In this document: positions 40,133-52,857 of the stretch, in pieces
How the letters are laid out: each line of letters opens with the position of its first letter
Numbering within the stretch: position 1 is the stretch's first letter
Assembly (NCBI GenBank): GCA_907165065.1
Contig: OU015538.1
Coordinates: 17,251,165-17,315,164, forward strand
Reading direction: 5' to 3'
Length of the DNA: 64,000 nt
DNA from: Caprimulgus europaeus
Lineage: Eukaryota > Chordata > Aves > Caprimulgiformes > Caprimulgidae
Program-made: the position numbers and the translations under genes
The notes under the pieces: generated by a model
Databases searched by the model: none
What the model saw: the letters and a program-made list of their open reading frames with translations, nothing else
Told to the model about the DNA's origin: nothing

Positions 40133-42766
40133 GTATTATGTTTGCAATATTTCCTCCAGCATTGGAGAATTTTAATATGCTGGTCATAAACAATAGTACA
40201 ACAAAGTCAGTAGTGCTATTGAAAATGGTGCTAGCTTGTTAGTGTGTAAGCATAAATGAAATCATGAAAATTTTCTACAGCTCTGACTAGTTTTCATCCT
40301 GAGCCATGTCATCTTGGAGAAGAGGGGGAATTAAATTTAATGTTAGATTTGTAGCTACTATCACATATCCAGTGACATATATGTAGATCAGCTTTCATAC
40401 ACTGAGTGGTGTGCAAGGAAGCCATTAGTGCATACCAGTTGCTTTTACTGGCACATCCTGAAATTGAAGGACAGCTCCTGCCTCAGGGTTTATTTATATT
40501 ATGGTATAACTGAAATAACTGAATAATCACACATTACTGTCAAGAAAGATATTATTTAGCCAAATCAAGCTATACAAAAATAAGATTTTCTTACTCTGCA
40601 ATACTCATGCCTGTTAGGATATCAGAGTAATAATGTGATAAAGCACATCAGTAAGCCACTCTCAAGAGTAACTACACTTTGGGTCTATACCCAGTTACAT
40701 CTTCTTGGCTCATGCTTGAGACTGCATGTGCTGGGTAAGAACTTTTCAACATTGTTTTTTCTGAGACTCTGAGAAAAAGCTCTTAAAATATGTATTGGTC
40801 TTTAGTTCTGTCAGTACAGCACACCTCTAAAACATTTTCAGCATACAAATTTGTAGCTGTCATCACAGTTTTGGCATAGTGCTGTTTGGGTGTCTGTATG
40901 TCCCAGTTAGATTTGTGGTGTATGTGACATGCAAACATTCTGTGCAAACACAGTAAATCTGATGTGTCCAACATCAGGTTTACTTTGCATGCATAACTTG
41001 TCTGCATGGAAAATGTGCACTTGCTTGGAAAATCTGATGCTGGGCTGGTGGGTCTTGGCAATTGCTTCACTCTAGGGGCTTCAGACCCTGAGCAGAGACC
41101 ATACAAGCCCAGAATAAAAGTAGCTGAAGTTCTAATTTTGTCTAGGTATTTATGATTAATCTCAGATTCCTTCATTTTAATCATGAATTAAGAGGGAAAA
41201 GAAAGAGGCACCTGCAACTTTTGGCTCACTGTCATAATTTATCTACTAACATAGATAGCTGCATTTCCAGGAAGACAAATATAATTATCGATTCACTTAT
41301 TTTTGGAAGGGGAAGAGCCTTCAGCAGTAAATAAATACTAGTTACTAGGCTACAACTCCACCTACCAAGTGCCTTACAGGGGATACCAAAAAAGGTGGAT
41401 CCCAAGCTGGATGCTTTTGGCAAAATACTGCTTCTTCATTTAGTTTATGAGGAGGCAGACTGGCAATTTGATACAATTAGAACCTAATTTCATTTTAGCT
41501 TTTAGTCATCTGTTCATTCATTAGTATCTATTTGTCTTATACCTGATCAGCTGAAGAACACGACAAGTCACCAAAAATTACTAAAATACATAAAACATTT
41601 TTTACTAAATTCAGCCTTAGATCCTTTCTCTCTCTCACTGCTTTTCAGCATATTCTATTTTAAGAAACATACTTCTAATAGTGGCCCTCAGTAGTGAAGA
41701 AATGCATACTTACATGTTAATTTTGAAGTGACTTACTCATTTTACTGAAAAATTGTATATACAATATTGGATATATCTTAGCCAAAGGCATCTATCCTTA
41801 GAATATGCCTTGTTAACTTTCCAAGGAAATGAGATCCAAAGATATTACCAGAGATGAAGCATCTAGTGACGGAGTCATTTTTTGAAATGCCTTTGATTGA
41901 ACTGCATTGCTACAGCAGGTATGCAAGAGTGCACGCTGAATGCATTTTCAAAGTGACCCTGTCAAACTTACAGTGACTGTATCTTCTCCCTCTAAACTTT
42001 TGATAAAATGCTCATGATTACATGCTGATTTTGTCAGAAACTCCATCCAGGCATGAACAGTGTATCTACTGGCAGCAAGGTCACGATATAGCAAGTTTCC
42101 ATCCCACAAAATAACCTACCATTAAGAACTCATTTTTACCAATTTATTGCCAAAGCTCCTGTGGAATGTATCTATAGATGTTTTCCTTTTATACATAGAT
42201 GAGCAGATGATCTGGTATCCAGTGAATTCTAACAACTCAGAGAAGTGTAAAGAAATGCTACTTGTATACAGCCTGTGTTAAAAAAAGTCTCCAGATAGCA
42301 CATACGGCACTGAAACAGGAAGCGTTCTCATGCATTGTTGGTAGTTCAGTTTCTCATACCTCTAGCATTTTATCTATCCATATTATCAGTGACTGCATTC
42401 ATCTTCCAAAAATCAAAATGATGACAAACCAACTTCTATCTATTTTTACCAATTCTGCACACTGATCTGTCAGAAAGCAGATACCTGCTATTAACAGGGT
42501 ATCATCTTTATTCAAATTTGGTATTCCCTGATAAACCCAGCTGTTCTTTTGCTTTGTTTTGTTTTTCTGCCTCTTCTGCCTTGTTTTTATTCTAGGTCAA
42601 ATAGAATAGGAGAAATGGGATAATTTCAATGTATTAAATAAAATTACAACAATGAGAGATATTTTTGAGACATACTATATTTTGCTTCACTTTTGTTCTT
42701 AGAATCTAAGTGCTTATTCTTTGTGCACTTGAATACTTTCCTTTAATTTCTGTTTCCTCTCTCTTT

Positions 42767-42786
42767 GGGGGGGGAAAAAAAAAAAA
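42767..42786 (+). repeat. G8A12 homopolymer junction
   Basis: Eight G followed directly by twelve A. It is likely to be length-unstable and a place where assembly may be wrong. Confidence 0.9.
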
Positions 42787-43793
42787 GTGAAAACAGACTT
42801 TGGTTTCATTCTGGTAGCACTTCAAATTCATCAACAGAAATCACAAGAACAACTGAACACTGCCAGTTGGAAGTTGCAAAACTTTCTAAATCATAATACA
42901 TTCTCTCTGACCAGATTTTAATATATCCTCCACAAAAATTCCAATAAATTTATTCTCTGGAACAGAGTTTGGTTTGTTTTCTGTTTTGCATTTGGGATTT
43001 TTTTTTCTCTAAATTGTAAGCTCTCTCCCCCTTTTCTTTATAGCACTTATCCATTGCCCTATTCATTCTTTTTCATAAAATTACATAAGTTGAACTGTTT
43101 GATAGAGATGTCAAGAAATATATAACATACTTTTTACAGAACACACTGTAGTCCTGAATTGTTTTAAAACAGCAAAGACAGCAAGAAAAGGTGACAAATA
43201 CCTCATTTATTTGTCTGTTGATGAATCTGAACCACATCACCACCATAAACTTTTAAGTTCTACAGTAGAAACTAGCTTCACCTATTGAGGCACAGATGAA
43301 AACTGTTACTTGCATTATCTTGTAACTGCATAGTCTACTTTATTTTTAATGTGCCAAAACAACTGGCAGTTTCTATGAGCCTGGTGAATGCTGAAATCTA
43401 GCGTGTGCATTTGAACCATCTACCTCTAAAGCTCTGTGCCACAGAGCTCTTCAGCTGCAATTTTCCCTGTTTTTCCATATTAAGCCATAAGACCTCATAT
43501 GAAAAAGGTTGTACAGAACATTATAGGCAATTAGTAAAGACTGAAGGGAAACACTAAGTTATAATCACATTTTCTATAAAACTGCATTTTATATTATCTT
43601 TTTCTGTTTGTCTCATGCTCTGTTTCCTGAATTTAATATAATTTTAGCAGTATTCTATTTTCTACAATCTAAATAATCATCTGTCCTTGACACGTAGGCA
43701 GTTTTACCTGGCAGGGCATTAGGGGGCAAATGCTTTTAATGAGACTCCTTCACCTGTGCTGTATATTATTTGAACTTTCTTCTGTCTCCCCAG

Positions 43794-43904
43794 GGAGGAA
43801 AGTTGTGTACCCCACAGGGTGTCTTTTGGTCTACCGTTGAGGCTCTTTTGCATAACAACAGGCAACCAAATACAGGAAGAAAAAAGTACTTATGCCATTA
43901 CTGA
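43794..43904 (+). other. Candidate exon following a strong acceptor
   Basis: The acceptor CTTTCTTCTGTCTCCCCAG (ending 43793) is among the best by sequence in the window. It is followed by 36 open codons (containing CTPQGVFWSTVEALL) to TGA at 43902-43904. No donor of good quality was found inside, and no protein was recognised. Confidence 0.12.
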
Positions 43905-46900
43905 GATTTAATACTGCATTTATGAAGAGTCCTATTGCTATTTTAGGAAGCAGGTACAAAGGGTTTGTTAAAAATAGAAACAAAAATCATTAGGTAGTAA
44001 AGGCACTGGCACTATGCTTTGATCATTTCACAGAATCCCTCGCCTCCTGATGGGGTTGTTGATAAAGCAGCCTAGCACAACTATTTAAAAGGACTGCTAC
44101 AGTTTGGAAAGCATTCAGTGTTCAGCTGTGTAAAGTGAGTAAACTTGTGACAGATTAGTTTCCTTGAGATAACTTTTATGAAGTACTTGAGAAAGCACTT
44201 CTGACTGAACCATTGAGACCCGAGGAAATATTTAATAAATACTGAGCTTTTTTAAAGTCTTCCCCCCTTGGTCCTTTCTTCTCAGAGGAAAATAATTGTT
44301 TAAAATTATTTACTTCATAACTTCAAAATCCTGACACAATATACAGTGTAATCACATCAATTCTTTCCTTGTACACAGACTTTGTTGCACAACACAAGAT
44401 GAGAGAACACTTTTCTGTCTGAGTATTACAGACTGACAGAAGTATGTTATAATGATATCTATCAGCATTTGATATAAACACGAAGCCTTGCACAGTAGTT
44501 AACTTGAAGGCCTGTTACTGAATTAGAAATCTACTTTATATAACAGTGTTTGATGTACTAAAATATGACATTGGTTGGTTCCACTAGCGATGTTGTCACC
44601 CAAGTATGTTAAAATAGCTACTTAGTCATTTCAGAAGTGTGCCCTGACATATGTCTTGTAGTATTGCCAAGGAATCTTTCTGCCATTTCTTAGCCACCTC
44701 CGGCACTGACTTTAAGTCAGAACGCTTTAATGCTGCTGCAGCTGTCAGCCTTGTATTTCTCCAATAAAGTCATTCTTGAATTTTCTCAACCTTGAGACTT
44801 TCCAAGGGAAAAGCATCTGATCTTTAAATCTCTAGTGACCTCTTGCTCATCACAGATTTGGGAGTAACACATACCTTTGTTTTAAAATTGAGATTTCTCC
44901 TAATCATAACAATTGTGAAACGCTGCAGTTTGGAAACTGATTTATAATCTTCCATGAGCTGTTCTCTTTTTATCCCTTGGTTGGAATTACTACTACTACT
45001 TTTGTTCCTTCAAATGGTACGTATTAACTCCTACTGAGTGATCCTTCAGCCTACTGGCATGGACAATGACAAATGCAAGAACACAATTTTTCCATACTTC
45101 TGTACTGGTCAGAGGTGACCTACCTGTCACCTGCACCAAACAGCAGGCTTCTTATCAGTATGACAGTGAGATCATCAGTCTTAATTTATCCTTGGTCTAC
45201 CTGCTAAAGAGTGATTTTATACTGTTGCTTTATGTCAGATAGCAGGAACTGCAGAGCATCCTCAATTTGCAAAATCAAACCCAACAGCGCTTATTGTTGT
45301 GCGAATGACTGAAGCTGCTTAATGGTTATGTGAGGCAAGTTCAGTGTCCAGCTACAAAGCACAAGTATTTACAGCTTCTGCTAAAGATCTTAAATATTCC
45401 GTTTAGGATTTGCTACATAAACAAACATTTAAAATACTATCAAGTTTTCTACTACAGAGAATACATTAGTAGTCCATATATACATATACCTCTGCGTGTG
45501 CCTGTACATGATAGATATCACTTTGTGCAACTCTGTTACTTTAGTAATACCTTTTATCATTCTAAAAAACTAATTTAAATTCTGCCCTGTCTGAATTTTT
45601 TGTTACATTTTGCCTTTTTTACCTCCTGCCTCCTATTCCATCTGGAGAAGATATGTGATAGAGTTATTAATTAACAGCTATACTTTGTCATATGCTTTTA
45701 CATTGAACAAAACTATTGATTTTATTTCTGTCTATATACAACTTTTATATTTTGCTTTTTTTTTTTTTGTAATTTAAAGCAAACTGTACTTGAGTAGCAT
45801 TTTTTTCATGCAACCTATAAAACTTTGATAACACAAGCTTAGAATGAAATTTTTTTGGCTTATTTAAGGGCTGACGCCACTCAAATAGTGGTGTTGCACT
45901 GGTATGAATCTGATATGCAACAAAATAAACAGAAAGTGTCTCAGGTTTTCATGCCATTGACAGTGGTAAATTCATTATTTCTATGTAGGGGTTCAGTTTG
46001 CATTTGCCACTTTCCCAACAACAAATATTACTCTGCAGTAGTATCTCAGAAAACAGTATCCACTGTAATTGTCCTACCCATGCGCTCCCTTGCTTTTTGA
46101 GATGTTATTCTGTGAGAGTATTCACAGCTTCCTGGGGCTACGGGGGAATATTAATGCACACATTTTAAGGTACTCCACATAACTCATCAAATACAACCAT
46201 TTAAATGTCATTATATAAAGAGCATAAATAAAAATATAGTGCTGATACATTTAATAACACACAGATAACAGAACACAAAAGAACAGGTATAAGAAAAAAT
46301 ATAAATAAACTGAGCTACGCTCCTATTCTTATGAATATTTTTATGTTTCAGAAAATTATATATGGTACATTTGAGTAAAAAAATACCTGAAAGAATGATA
46401 AATACTTTATTAATTTACTTTTTTGTTTTCATCATCATCTGCCAGCTCACAGCAGGTGTATCTGACTTAGCTGTATATTGAATTTTTGCCTTATGGTAAA
46501 TTTAATCGCATTGAACAAATTGAAACGTATTTCTACAACCAAGAATTTGTCTGAATGAGAAACATTAAAACTGTTTCCTGACAAACAATGACAAGATTCA
46601 TGGACCTTCCATTTCAGGCTTCAGAACAGAACATCTTGTGCATACTTCTAGTATTAATAACCAAGCGTAGTCTTTGTCATAATATCACACAAAAATTGCT
46701 GGATGTTTTTTGTGAGAAGCCTCCAGCAGTTACCTAGCATGCTAGATTTTAGCAAGAGTTAGAAGTGTATGTGTAAAAATGTTTTATAATAACCAGAGTA
46801 TTGAGCAATGTTAATGAGGAGATGGCACTATCGTATGGATTAACATAATAGATATTAAACTATTTTCCATTTTATAATAATTTTTAATGCAGGAATTGAT

Positions 46901-48675
46901 AAGAGTAATTTCCTCATGTCAACTTACCATTTTTTCTTTTTCAGTGACAATTATTAAACACCACAAACCCGACACTTTGAGTTGTACAGATAAGTACTGA
47001 ATTTAGAATATATGACAAAGTACAGGAGGTTTTTGTATATTTACATAGTTCAAGAACAAATTTCTTTTGGTCACATTTTTCCAGTGCTTATTTTTTTGGC
47101 TGACTCTTGCCCATAAAAAGTTTCAATTTAAAGAGGCACTTGTTTGACACATTGTCTGCAATAGTGCCTCCGAACACAGTGATTTGCTTAGTATTGACTT
47201 AAAGTGCAATTTATTCAATGAAAAGACTCTAAAGAAAACTAAGATGCTTCAGGAATAGCATGAAATATTGACCTAATCCAACCTTGCTTAGACAAACTGG
47301 CAATATCAGAATTGAAACAGTACATCTGGAGGCAAGAAAAAAGTCTGGTGCCTCTACAATTTACATATTCTTCCAAGCAGTGGTATAAAATAAAGCCTGA
47401 ACTGCTTCTGCAAAGCAAACCTTCTGGCTATGTGTAAATTTCTGCATAAAATTGTGGTAGCAGATCCTGAGCTGACACAGACTTCAGACACAGTAATTTA
47501 CATCAGCAGATGATCTAGCTCTGCTTGGTTTTTTATGCTGCAGTGTGATAGAAAGATCTGGAACTGCATTTCAACCAGCTTCTGGAAGCCATTTCCCACA
47601 CAGCTCATTGGCCACAGGAAGATCACTGCATGATCCAAAATTACTAAGCCACATGTTTTGACCTAGAGTACAAATTTGCACAAGCACAAAATGACACATA
47701 AAGTGAAAGGTAGTACTTCAGAAATGATTACTGACTCTGCAGGAGCAATCCACACTGAACAGCACATCAAATACCACCACTGCAAACAAGCAGATGTGGC
47801 ATCCTTAACAGCAGAGGCAGACTGGGAGCCTGGCATTTCTTTCTGGTCTTTCTCTTTGTTTTGTGTGTTTTGTAAGGGCTGCACATCTGGTTTTTTAATA
47901 TATCCTTTTTATATTTTCACCAGAAGATATTTAACATGTACTTGACATGCATACATGTTCTTTGTTATACCCCAAAACCCAGTGTTCATGGTTGCATTTC
48001 TTGGCCATTTGTGATCTGCATTTATACATTTGGGATCTCTAGTATCATCATGTGCCCATTCTTTCCATACATCTGCTGTCCTCTGTCACTTGTACCCTTA
48101 GGGACCCTTCCTGTACAGTAAACCACAATGCTTAGTTAAATGTTGTTTTTCAAAATGTGATTTTTGTTTTGTTTTGTTCTGGGTCTGTATGTTATATTTT
48201 CATGTATGCAGCCAACTATTATTTTTTAAAAGCTGATTCAGCGGCAGTTTGGGTTAGATCTAAGTAAAGGAAATAAAAGTAGAACTGTATCACAAAGCCT
48301 GCACTCCCTTTACCCCATCTCACACAGTCAACTTTTGTGCTATAACCTACAACTGTCCCTACCCTCTGCATAAGGCTGGGGAATGGGTTGGACCAGAAGG
48401 TGCCTTGTTGTGGGAAGAGTCAACCTCACCCACCCCAGCTCATGGCTTGCTGCCCCAAGCTCCTTTTCCAGCCAAAGAGCCCCTCTATGTGTTTCCCTAC
48501 TGCATATTCCTGTCACAGCAGAGATTTTCTTGAAAGAGAAACAATGAAATAATATTCTTCATTAAAGTTCTGAAGAAATAAAATGTTAAAAAGTCTGCTT
48601 AGTCCAACTGCACTTATAATAAAACAGTTTTTTCTTCATTGCTCTTTTTACTTCTCTAGATCACAGTGGTGTGGG

Positions 48676-48705
48676 GTTTTGTTTTGTTTTGTTTTGTTTT
48701 GTTTT
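48676..48705 (+). repeat. (GTTTT)6 microsatellite
   Basis: Six perfect pentanucleotide GTTTT copies. A shorter run of the same unit lies near 48164-48178, and similar GTTTT-type sequence near 42550. Confidence 0.95.
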
Positions 48706-51330
48706 CTGGAGAAAGGGCTTCGCTTTCTGTTTTAATTTCTAAATAAGCACTAGTTGTGAAAGAAGATGGTTGGCTAGCTTCTATCTAAGGTTAAAACAAA
48801 AAGTAAATTATTGTCTATTTTCTACCTGAGGTTGCATGAAAACCACAATATTTGAGATTACAGATTAATGAGTTTAATCTTAGACTCTGTGTAAAATATT
48901 ATTGAATCATATTGACAATAATAATCAAGATTGCAGAAATTATTATTTGCTGTTTAAGGGCATTTTCATTGAAAAGTTGAATTACTTTAATGCAATAATC
49001 TTACATTTTAGAGTGAGCTTTATGGATACAGCTCTATGAATATGTATTGCATAGCTGTTTTTCTTTTCTAACTTTATATAAAAAGTCTCATATGCTAATT
49101 CCCACTGCAGAGAATCTCTGAAAAGCCCTGAATTTACTTCTAAATTATGCTCTTATTTATTATGGACTAATGTTAAAACACTTTTCTCAATATTCAGGAA
49201 CAGAATTTACTGTACTAAAGGTCAAGTCACGTGGAAAAGTCCAAATAAAAACCAGCACAGTGGAATATGCAGTGCCATAATGATCCAGTATCTGTTTTTT
49301 GTGTAAAAAATATTAACTTTAATACTGTTCTAACATTAATATCAGGTGCAAAAACAGTCTTTCCTGAGGTATATTTTGGGTCATTCTGCTTACAAAACTC
49401 ATATGCAACATTGACCTTGTACTCATGTCTGTGGTTTCAATCAAAACTTTCAAAGACTAGATCAAACTTCCAGTTGTACGTTCAGAAGATATTGGTTTCA
49501 AAATCTTATTGTAAACTACAATGTTTTGAAGACTGAGGTCACCTAAAAGTTTCATGTGCATATGTTAAAAATGAGAGATACCGACCTACTTTGACTGCAA
49601 TACCAGCAGATTTTAAGCGAACCCTGCTACAAACTGCAGCTCTGTCTGCTCTAATACTATTTCACTGAAAACCATAGAATTGCAGTATGTTGTTCTCATT
49701 AAAATAGCTTAATCTACTCAGCAGCAGAAGTTGATTTTTACAAGTCATTTCATTCTCCTCCTGTCACGAAGTGTTTTAGAAACATTTTTTTTTTACACAA
49801 TGAGATTCTGTTGTGTACTGATTGTATGATATTCCATGGTAGTTTTTCAAAGATGTATGCTGGATTTTGTTGACCAATTCTGAAAGGTATTGCTGAAAAA
49901 TATCCACAGACATGCAGTTTTGAAAATCTTGGATTTCTGCCTATGGACTTTGGACCTAAGTGAATGTCTGGGTTTTTTTTTCACAAAATCACTGAAAAAT
50001 GCAACATAATTACTTGGAATGACTTGCTATAGAATAGAGTATATGGTGAAGTATTGTGTTTTGTTTTATTTTCCCTCTCTCTCATTTTTGCTTATGTGAT
50101 GAAACATCACTTGTATAAGAAGATAATGTAGCATTGTAATTACAGGATAAAATACTTCCAATGCCTCCAGGCAGGTGTGATTATTGCCCTATAGCTAGCC
50201 ACAATTTACAGTATTCTGTACTTCACAGTTTCTACTACTTGGAAACATTACTTAGCTTTACATTTTCAGATAATATCCTAAAGTTGTTAATGCTAATGCC
50301 ATGTTACATTTTAACCATTTTAGTTCTATAAGCCATTTCCATATATTGTCAAATTTATTTTCTTACTTAAACTTTACTAGTTTATTTGTATGAAACAGTA
50401 TGATTTAAGAAAAAGCTAAGCTCATTTAAAATATTATTTGTATTACTGGAAAAATAGAAGCCCTAATTATGAAATAAAAAGGCATGTGCTCTTAAAGAAC
50501 AAAATACAGTAAGACAAATAGAAGGCAGATGCAGACAAATTCCATAATAGGATGGAATAAGAAAACACATGGAATGATGAGATATCAAAAGAGCATGGCT
50601 GACTGGTAAAAGCATCTGATAAGCTCAGGTGAGATGAAAGTGACCTTTAACTAAAAATGCATGATTAAAAAGTTCAGTGACAATAGTATTAGCTCGGTGC
50701 AGAAGCTGGAGTCAGGTAAGATTGAGAGGAAAACAGCTCCAGACAACCTTAATTAGAATACTGGATAAAACAAAAGAAAATTTAGAGAAGAGCAGAAGCA
50801 GTGTTTCAGGTGTTTGGTCTTCTTAAAGGTGGAGAGGCTTAAGGCTTAAGCATGTTTTTACTGTCAAGGGAAATAAAAGGAAAGACAAAAACAGTGCAAG
50901 AAATATAAGGAAATGTGATGGGATAAGCAGAACAGTTAGAATAGGAAGCAGATGAGAAACTTGTGCTTCTTTGTAATGAAGGATGTTTGTGATGGAGAAA
51001 AGAATGTCAAACCAACAGGAAGGCACAGATAAACACCTCATTTTGTCAGGTTTTTTTCCAGAAGAAAGCGACAAGATATTATGCAGTGATACAAAAATAA
51101 ATGGAAGCAAGGGAAGAATAAGAAAGGAGCACAGATTTGAGAGAATTTTAAAACAAGTCCAAAAAATGTAGGGTGCTACATGCAAGAAAAAGCTGATGGC
51201 AGTATTGAATAAGACATCTGCAGAAAAAGAGAAACAACACCATGCCTCAAAGAAAGAAAAGTGTTCAATAAAATAGTAAAGAAAAGATATTTAGGCGCAG
51301 AGAAGTGTTGTCATAGGGCCACAGATTAAA

Positions 51331-51900
51331 TGAAACACCGGGAGCGAGGAGGTTACTGAAACCAGTATCACCTGGGAACTGGTCCCAGTGCCCGTTCCGG
51401 GTGTGAGTAGCTCTGACAGCAGCGAAGACACGAAGGAAGGGGAACCCTCCCCGGAGCGGCTCCGGGCAGCACGGCCCCGTCCCGCCGAGAAGGGCCCGGG
51501 GGAGCAGCGGGAGAAGGGACCCGTCTCCGTAGGCCGGTGGGAGGGTCCCGGTTGCCGGGGTAACGGGACGGGACCTCCCTTTGTTGCCGTCACCGCGTTC
51601 CCCGAGCAGCCTCCGGGGGTTGAACTTCCCGGGTCAGCGCTGCCGCCTCCATTGTCCTCCCGCCAGCGGCGAGACCGCGGGAGCACCCGGACGGCAGCGG
51701 GGTGGGGACAACACGAGGACACCCCCCACCATGTCATCGAAGCGCTGCTGCCGAGGCTCTGCAGCCCCCAGCCCGAGCACGGCAGGTCCCCGAGGGGCAC
51801 GAGCCAGGCCAAGAGGCAGCCAGTGCCCCTGGATGGGGCCGAGGCCGAGGTGGGTGACAGTCGTGGGCAGAAGCACATGGAGCCGGCTGCGGGGCAGCAA
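51331..51900. promoter_or_regulatory. CpG-rich island-like segment at the 5' part of the ZNF
   Basis: The sequence changes abruptly near 51335 from A-rich DNA to GC-rich DNA dense in CpG (for example the 51400-51700 stretch), and this continues into the fingers. It could be a CpG-island promoter belonging to the ZNF, or simply the GC-rich 5' UTR or first exon of a parent gene copied into this site. Retained CpGs suggest either low germline methylation or a recent arrival. No TATA box was recognised. Confidence 0.45.
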
Positions 51901-52578
51901 GTGTCTGCCACAGAGCACCCCAACATCTCTGGGGAGCACGGGGAGAGCTTTGAAGACAGCACAGCGCTGGTGACCCAGGGGCACAGCAACGGTAGGGAGA
52001 AACTCTACAAGTGTGACAAGTGTGACAGGAGCTTTCAGCACAGCTCAAGCCTGAAGCACCACAAGCTCACCCACACCGAGGAGAAGCCCTACAAGTGCAG
52101 TGACTGTGGGAAGAGTTTTACCTGCAGCTTGCACCTCCTCTCCCACCAGCACATCCACACTGGGGAGAGACCCTACAAGTGCAGTGAGTGGGGGAAGAGT
52201 TTTAGCCGCAGCTCGCACCTCCTCTACCACCAGCGCATCCACGCTGGGGACAAACCCTACAAGTGTGACGAGTGTGGGAAGAGCTTCGTGCAGAGCTCAG
52301 CTCTGCTCCGTCACCAACGTTCCCACACCGGGGAGAAGCCCTACAAGTGCAGTGAGTGTGGGAAGAGTTTTAGCCACAGCTCGCACCTCCTCTCCCACCA
52401 GCACATCCACACTGGGGAGAGACCCTACAAGTGTGACGAGTGTGGGAAGAGCTTCGTGGTCAAGTCGATCCTCGTCAAGCACCAGTGGACCCACCTGGGA
52501 GAGGTGCCTGTTGCTGGTCTTCCTCCAGGCATATGGCCCTGCTGCTTTTGGAGGACTAAGCCAGTTTGGAGGGGCTAA
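51334..52578 (+). CDS. C2H2 (Krueppel-type) zinc-finger protein, intronless, 5' start uncertain; probable retrocopy/retrogene
   Basis: The frame is open for 414 codons from just after a TGA at 51331 to a TAA at 52576-52578. It has no ATG until 51877, which would give a 233-residue protein. I give the whole open frame because the true start cannot be fixed. Six tandem 23-residue fingers spaced every 84 bases begin at 52006, 52090, 52174, 52258, 52342 and 52426. They are joined by TGEKP/TGERP-type linkers, and each fits C-x2-C-x12-H-x3-H except finger 3, where the second Cys is Trp (TGG at 52189-52191). Such arrays bind DNA in the nucleus, often as transcriptional repressors. The roughly 220 residues upstream are Pro/Gly/Arg/Glu-rich, and I see no KRAB, SCAN or BTB domain. 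The tail after finger 6 is short and unrelated. No introns interrupt the frame, GC and CpG are far above the flanks, and a CR1 3' end follows. Being a ZNF is near certain; whether it is expressed is unknown. Confidence 0.72.
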   Translation, partial: NTGSEEVTETSITWELVPVPVPGVSSSDSSEDTKEGEPSPERLRAARPRPAEKGPGEQREKGPVSVGRWEGPGCRGNGTGPPFVAVTAFPEQPPGVELPGSALPPPLSSRQRRDRGSTRTAAGWGQHEDTPHHVIEALLPRLCSPQPEHGRSPRGTSQAKRQPVPLDGAEAEVGDSRGQKHMEPAAGQQVSATEHPNISGEHGESFEDSTALVTQGHSNGREKLYKCDKCDRSFQHSSSLKHHKLTHTEEKPYKCSDCGKSFTCSLHLLSHQHIHTGERPYKCSEWGKSFSRSSHLLYHQRIHAGDKPYKCDECGKSFVQSSALLRHQRSHTGEKPYKCSECGKSFSHSSHLLSHQHIHTGERPYKCDECGKSFVVKSILVKHQWTHLGEVPVAGLPPGIWPCCFWRTKPVWRG

Positions 52579-52691
52579 GTCCTTCAAAGAATTTGAAAGG
52601 AGAACTGTGGAAAATAAGCAAAAATAACCAAGTTGGGGTTTTATAATAACCTAAAGAAAAATTATTTTTTTTATAATGCTAAAGAAAAAAC

Positions 52692-52750
52692 GAGGGGTTG
52701 AGCAACGAGGATTTTCCTCAGGAAAAAATCAGGTTTTTGCTCAACCTCCC
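52692..52750. repeat. Imperfect inverted repeat (potential stem-loop) in the ZNF 3' region
   Basis: The left arm 52692-52704 and right arm 52738-52750 are near-perfect reverse complements around a core TTGAGCA / TGCTCAA, with a 33-base spacer. It lies between the ZNF stop codon and the A-rich tract, so it would sit in the 3' UTR of a transcript. Confidence 0.5.
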
Positions 52751-52808
52751 TTATTTTTTTTTCTCAGAACACTCCCTGCTTTTGATAAAAAAATCCTTTA
52801 TTTTTTTT

Positions 52809-52843
52809 AATTATTATTAAAAAAATAATAAATAAAAAAAAAG
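52809..52843 (+). repeat. A-rich tract between ZNF 3' region and CR1 3' end
   Basis: An AT-only stretch holds AATAAA-like words followed directly by a run of A. It could be a degraded poly(A) tail of the copied ZNF mRNA, sitting exactly where the ZNF-derived part should end and the CR1 part begin. A local A-rich simple repeat is the alternative. Confidence 0.45.
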
Positions 52844-52857
52844 AATCCTGTGTGAAC

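Larger units (their letters stand above)
35471..51330. other. AT-rich noncoding DNA
   Basis: Holds the CR1 relic at 40086-40132, the GTTTT microsatellite, and a weak acceptor-plus-frame at 43794. From about 50450 to 51330 the plus strand is purine-rich (AAGA/GAAA words) up to the abrupt ZNF boundary. No gene was recognised. Confidence 0.65.

Noticed and set aside
40783..41184. 133-codon minus-strand open frame
   Set aside because: No recognisable domain, no splice sites of quality around it; plausible by chance.
51291..52048. Long minus-strand and alternative-frame open frames over the ZNF
   Set aside because: GC-rich sequence keeps all frames open; they are shadows of the zinc-finger frame.
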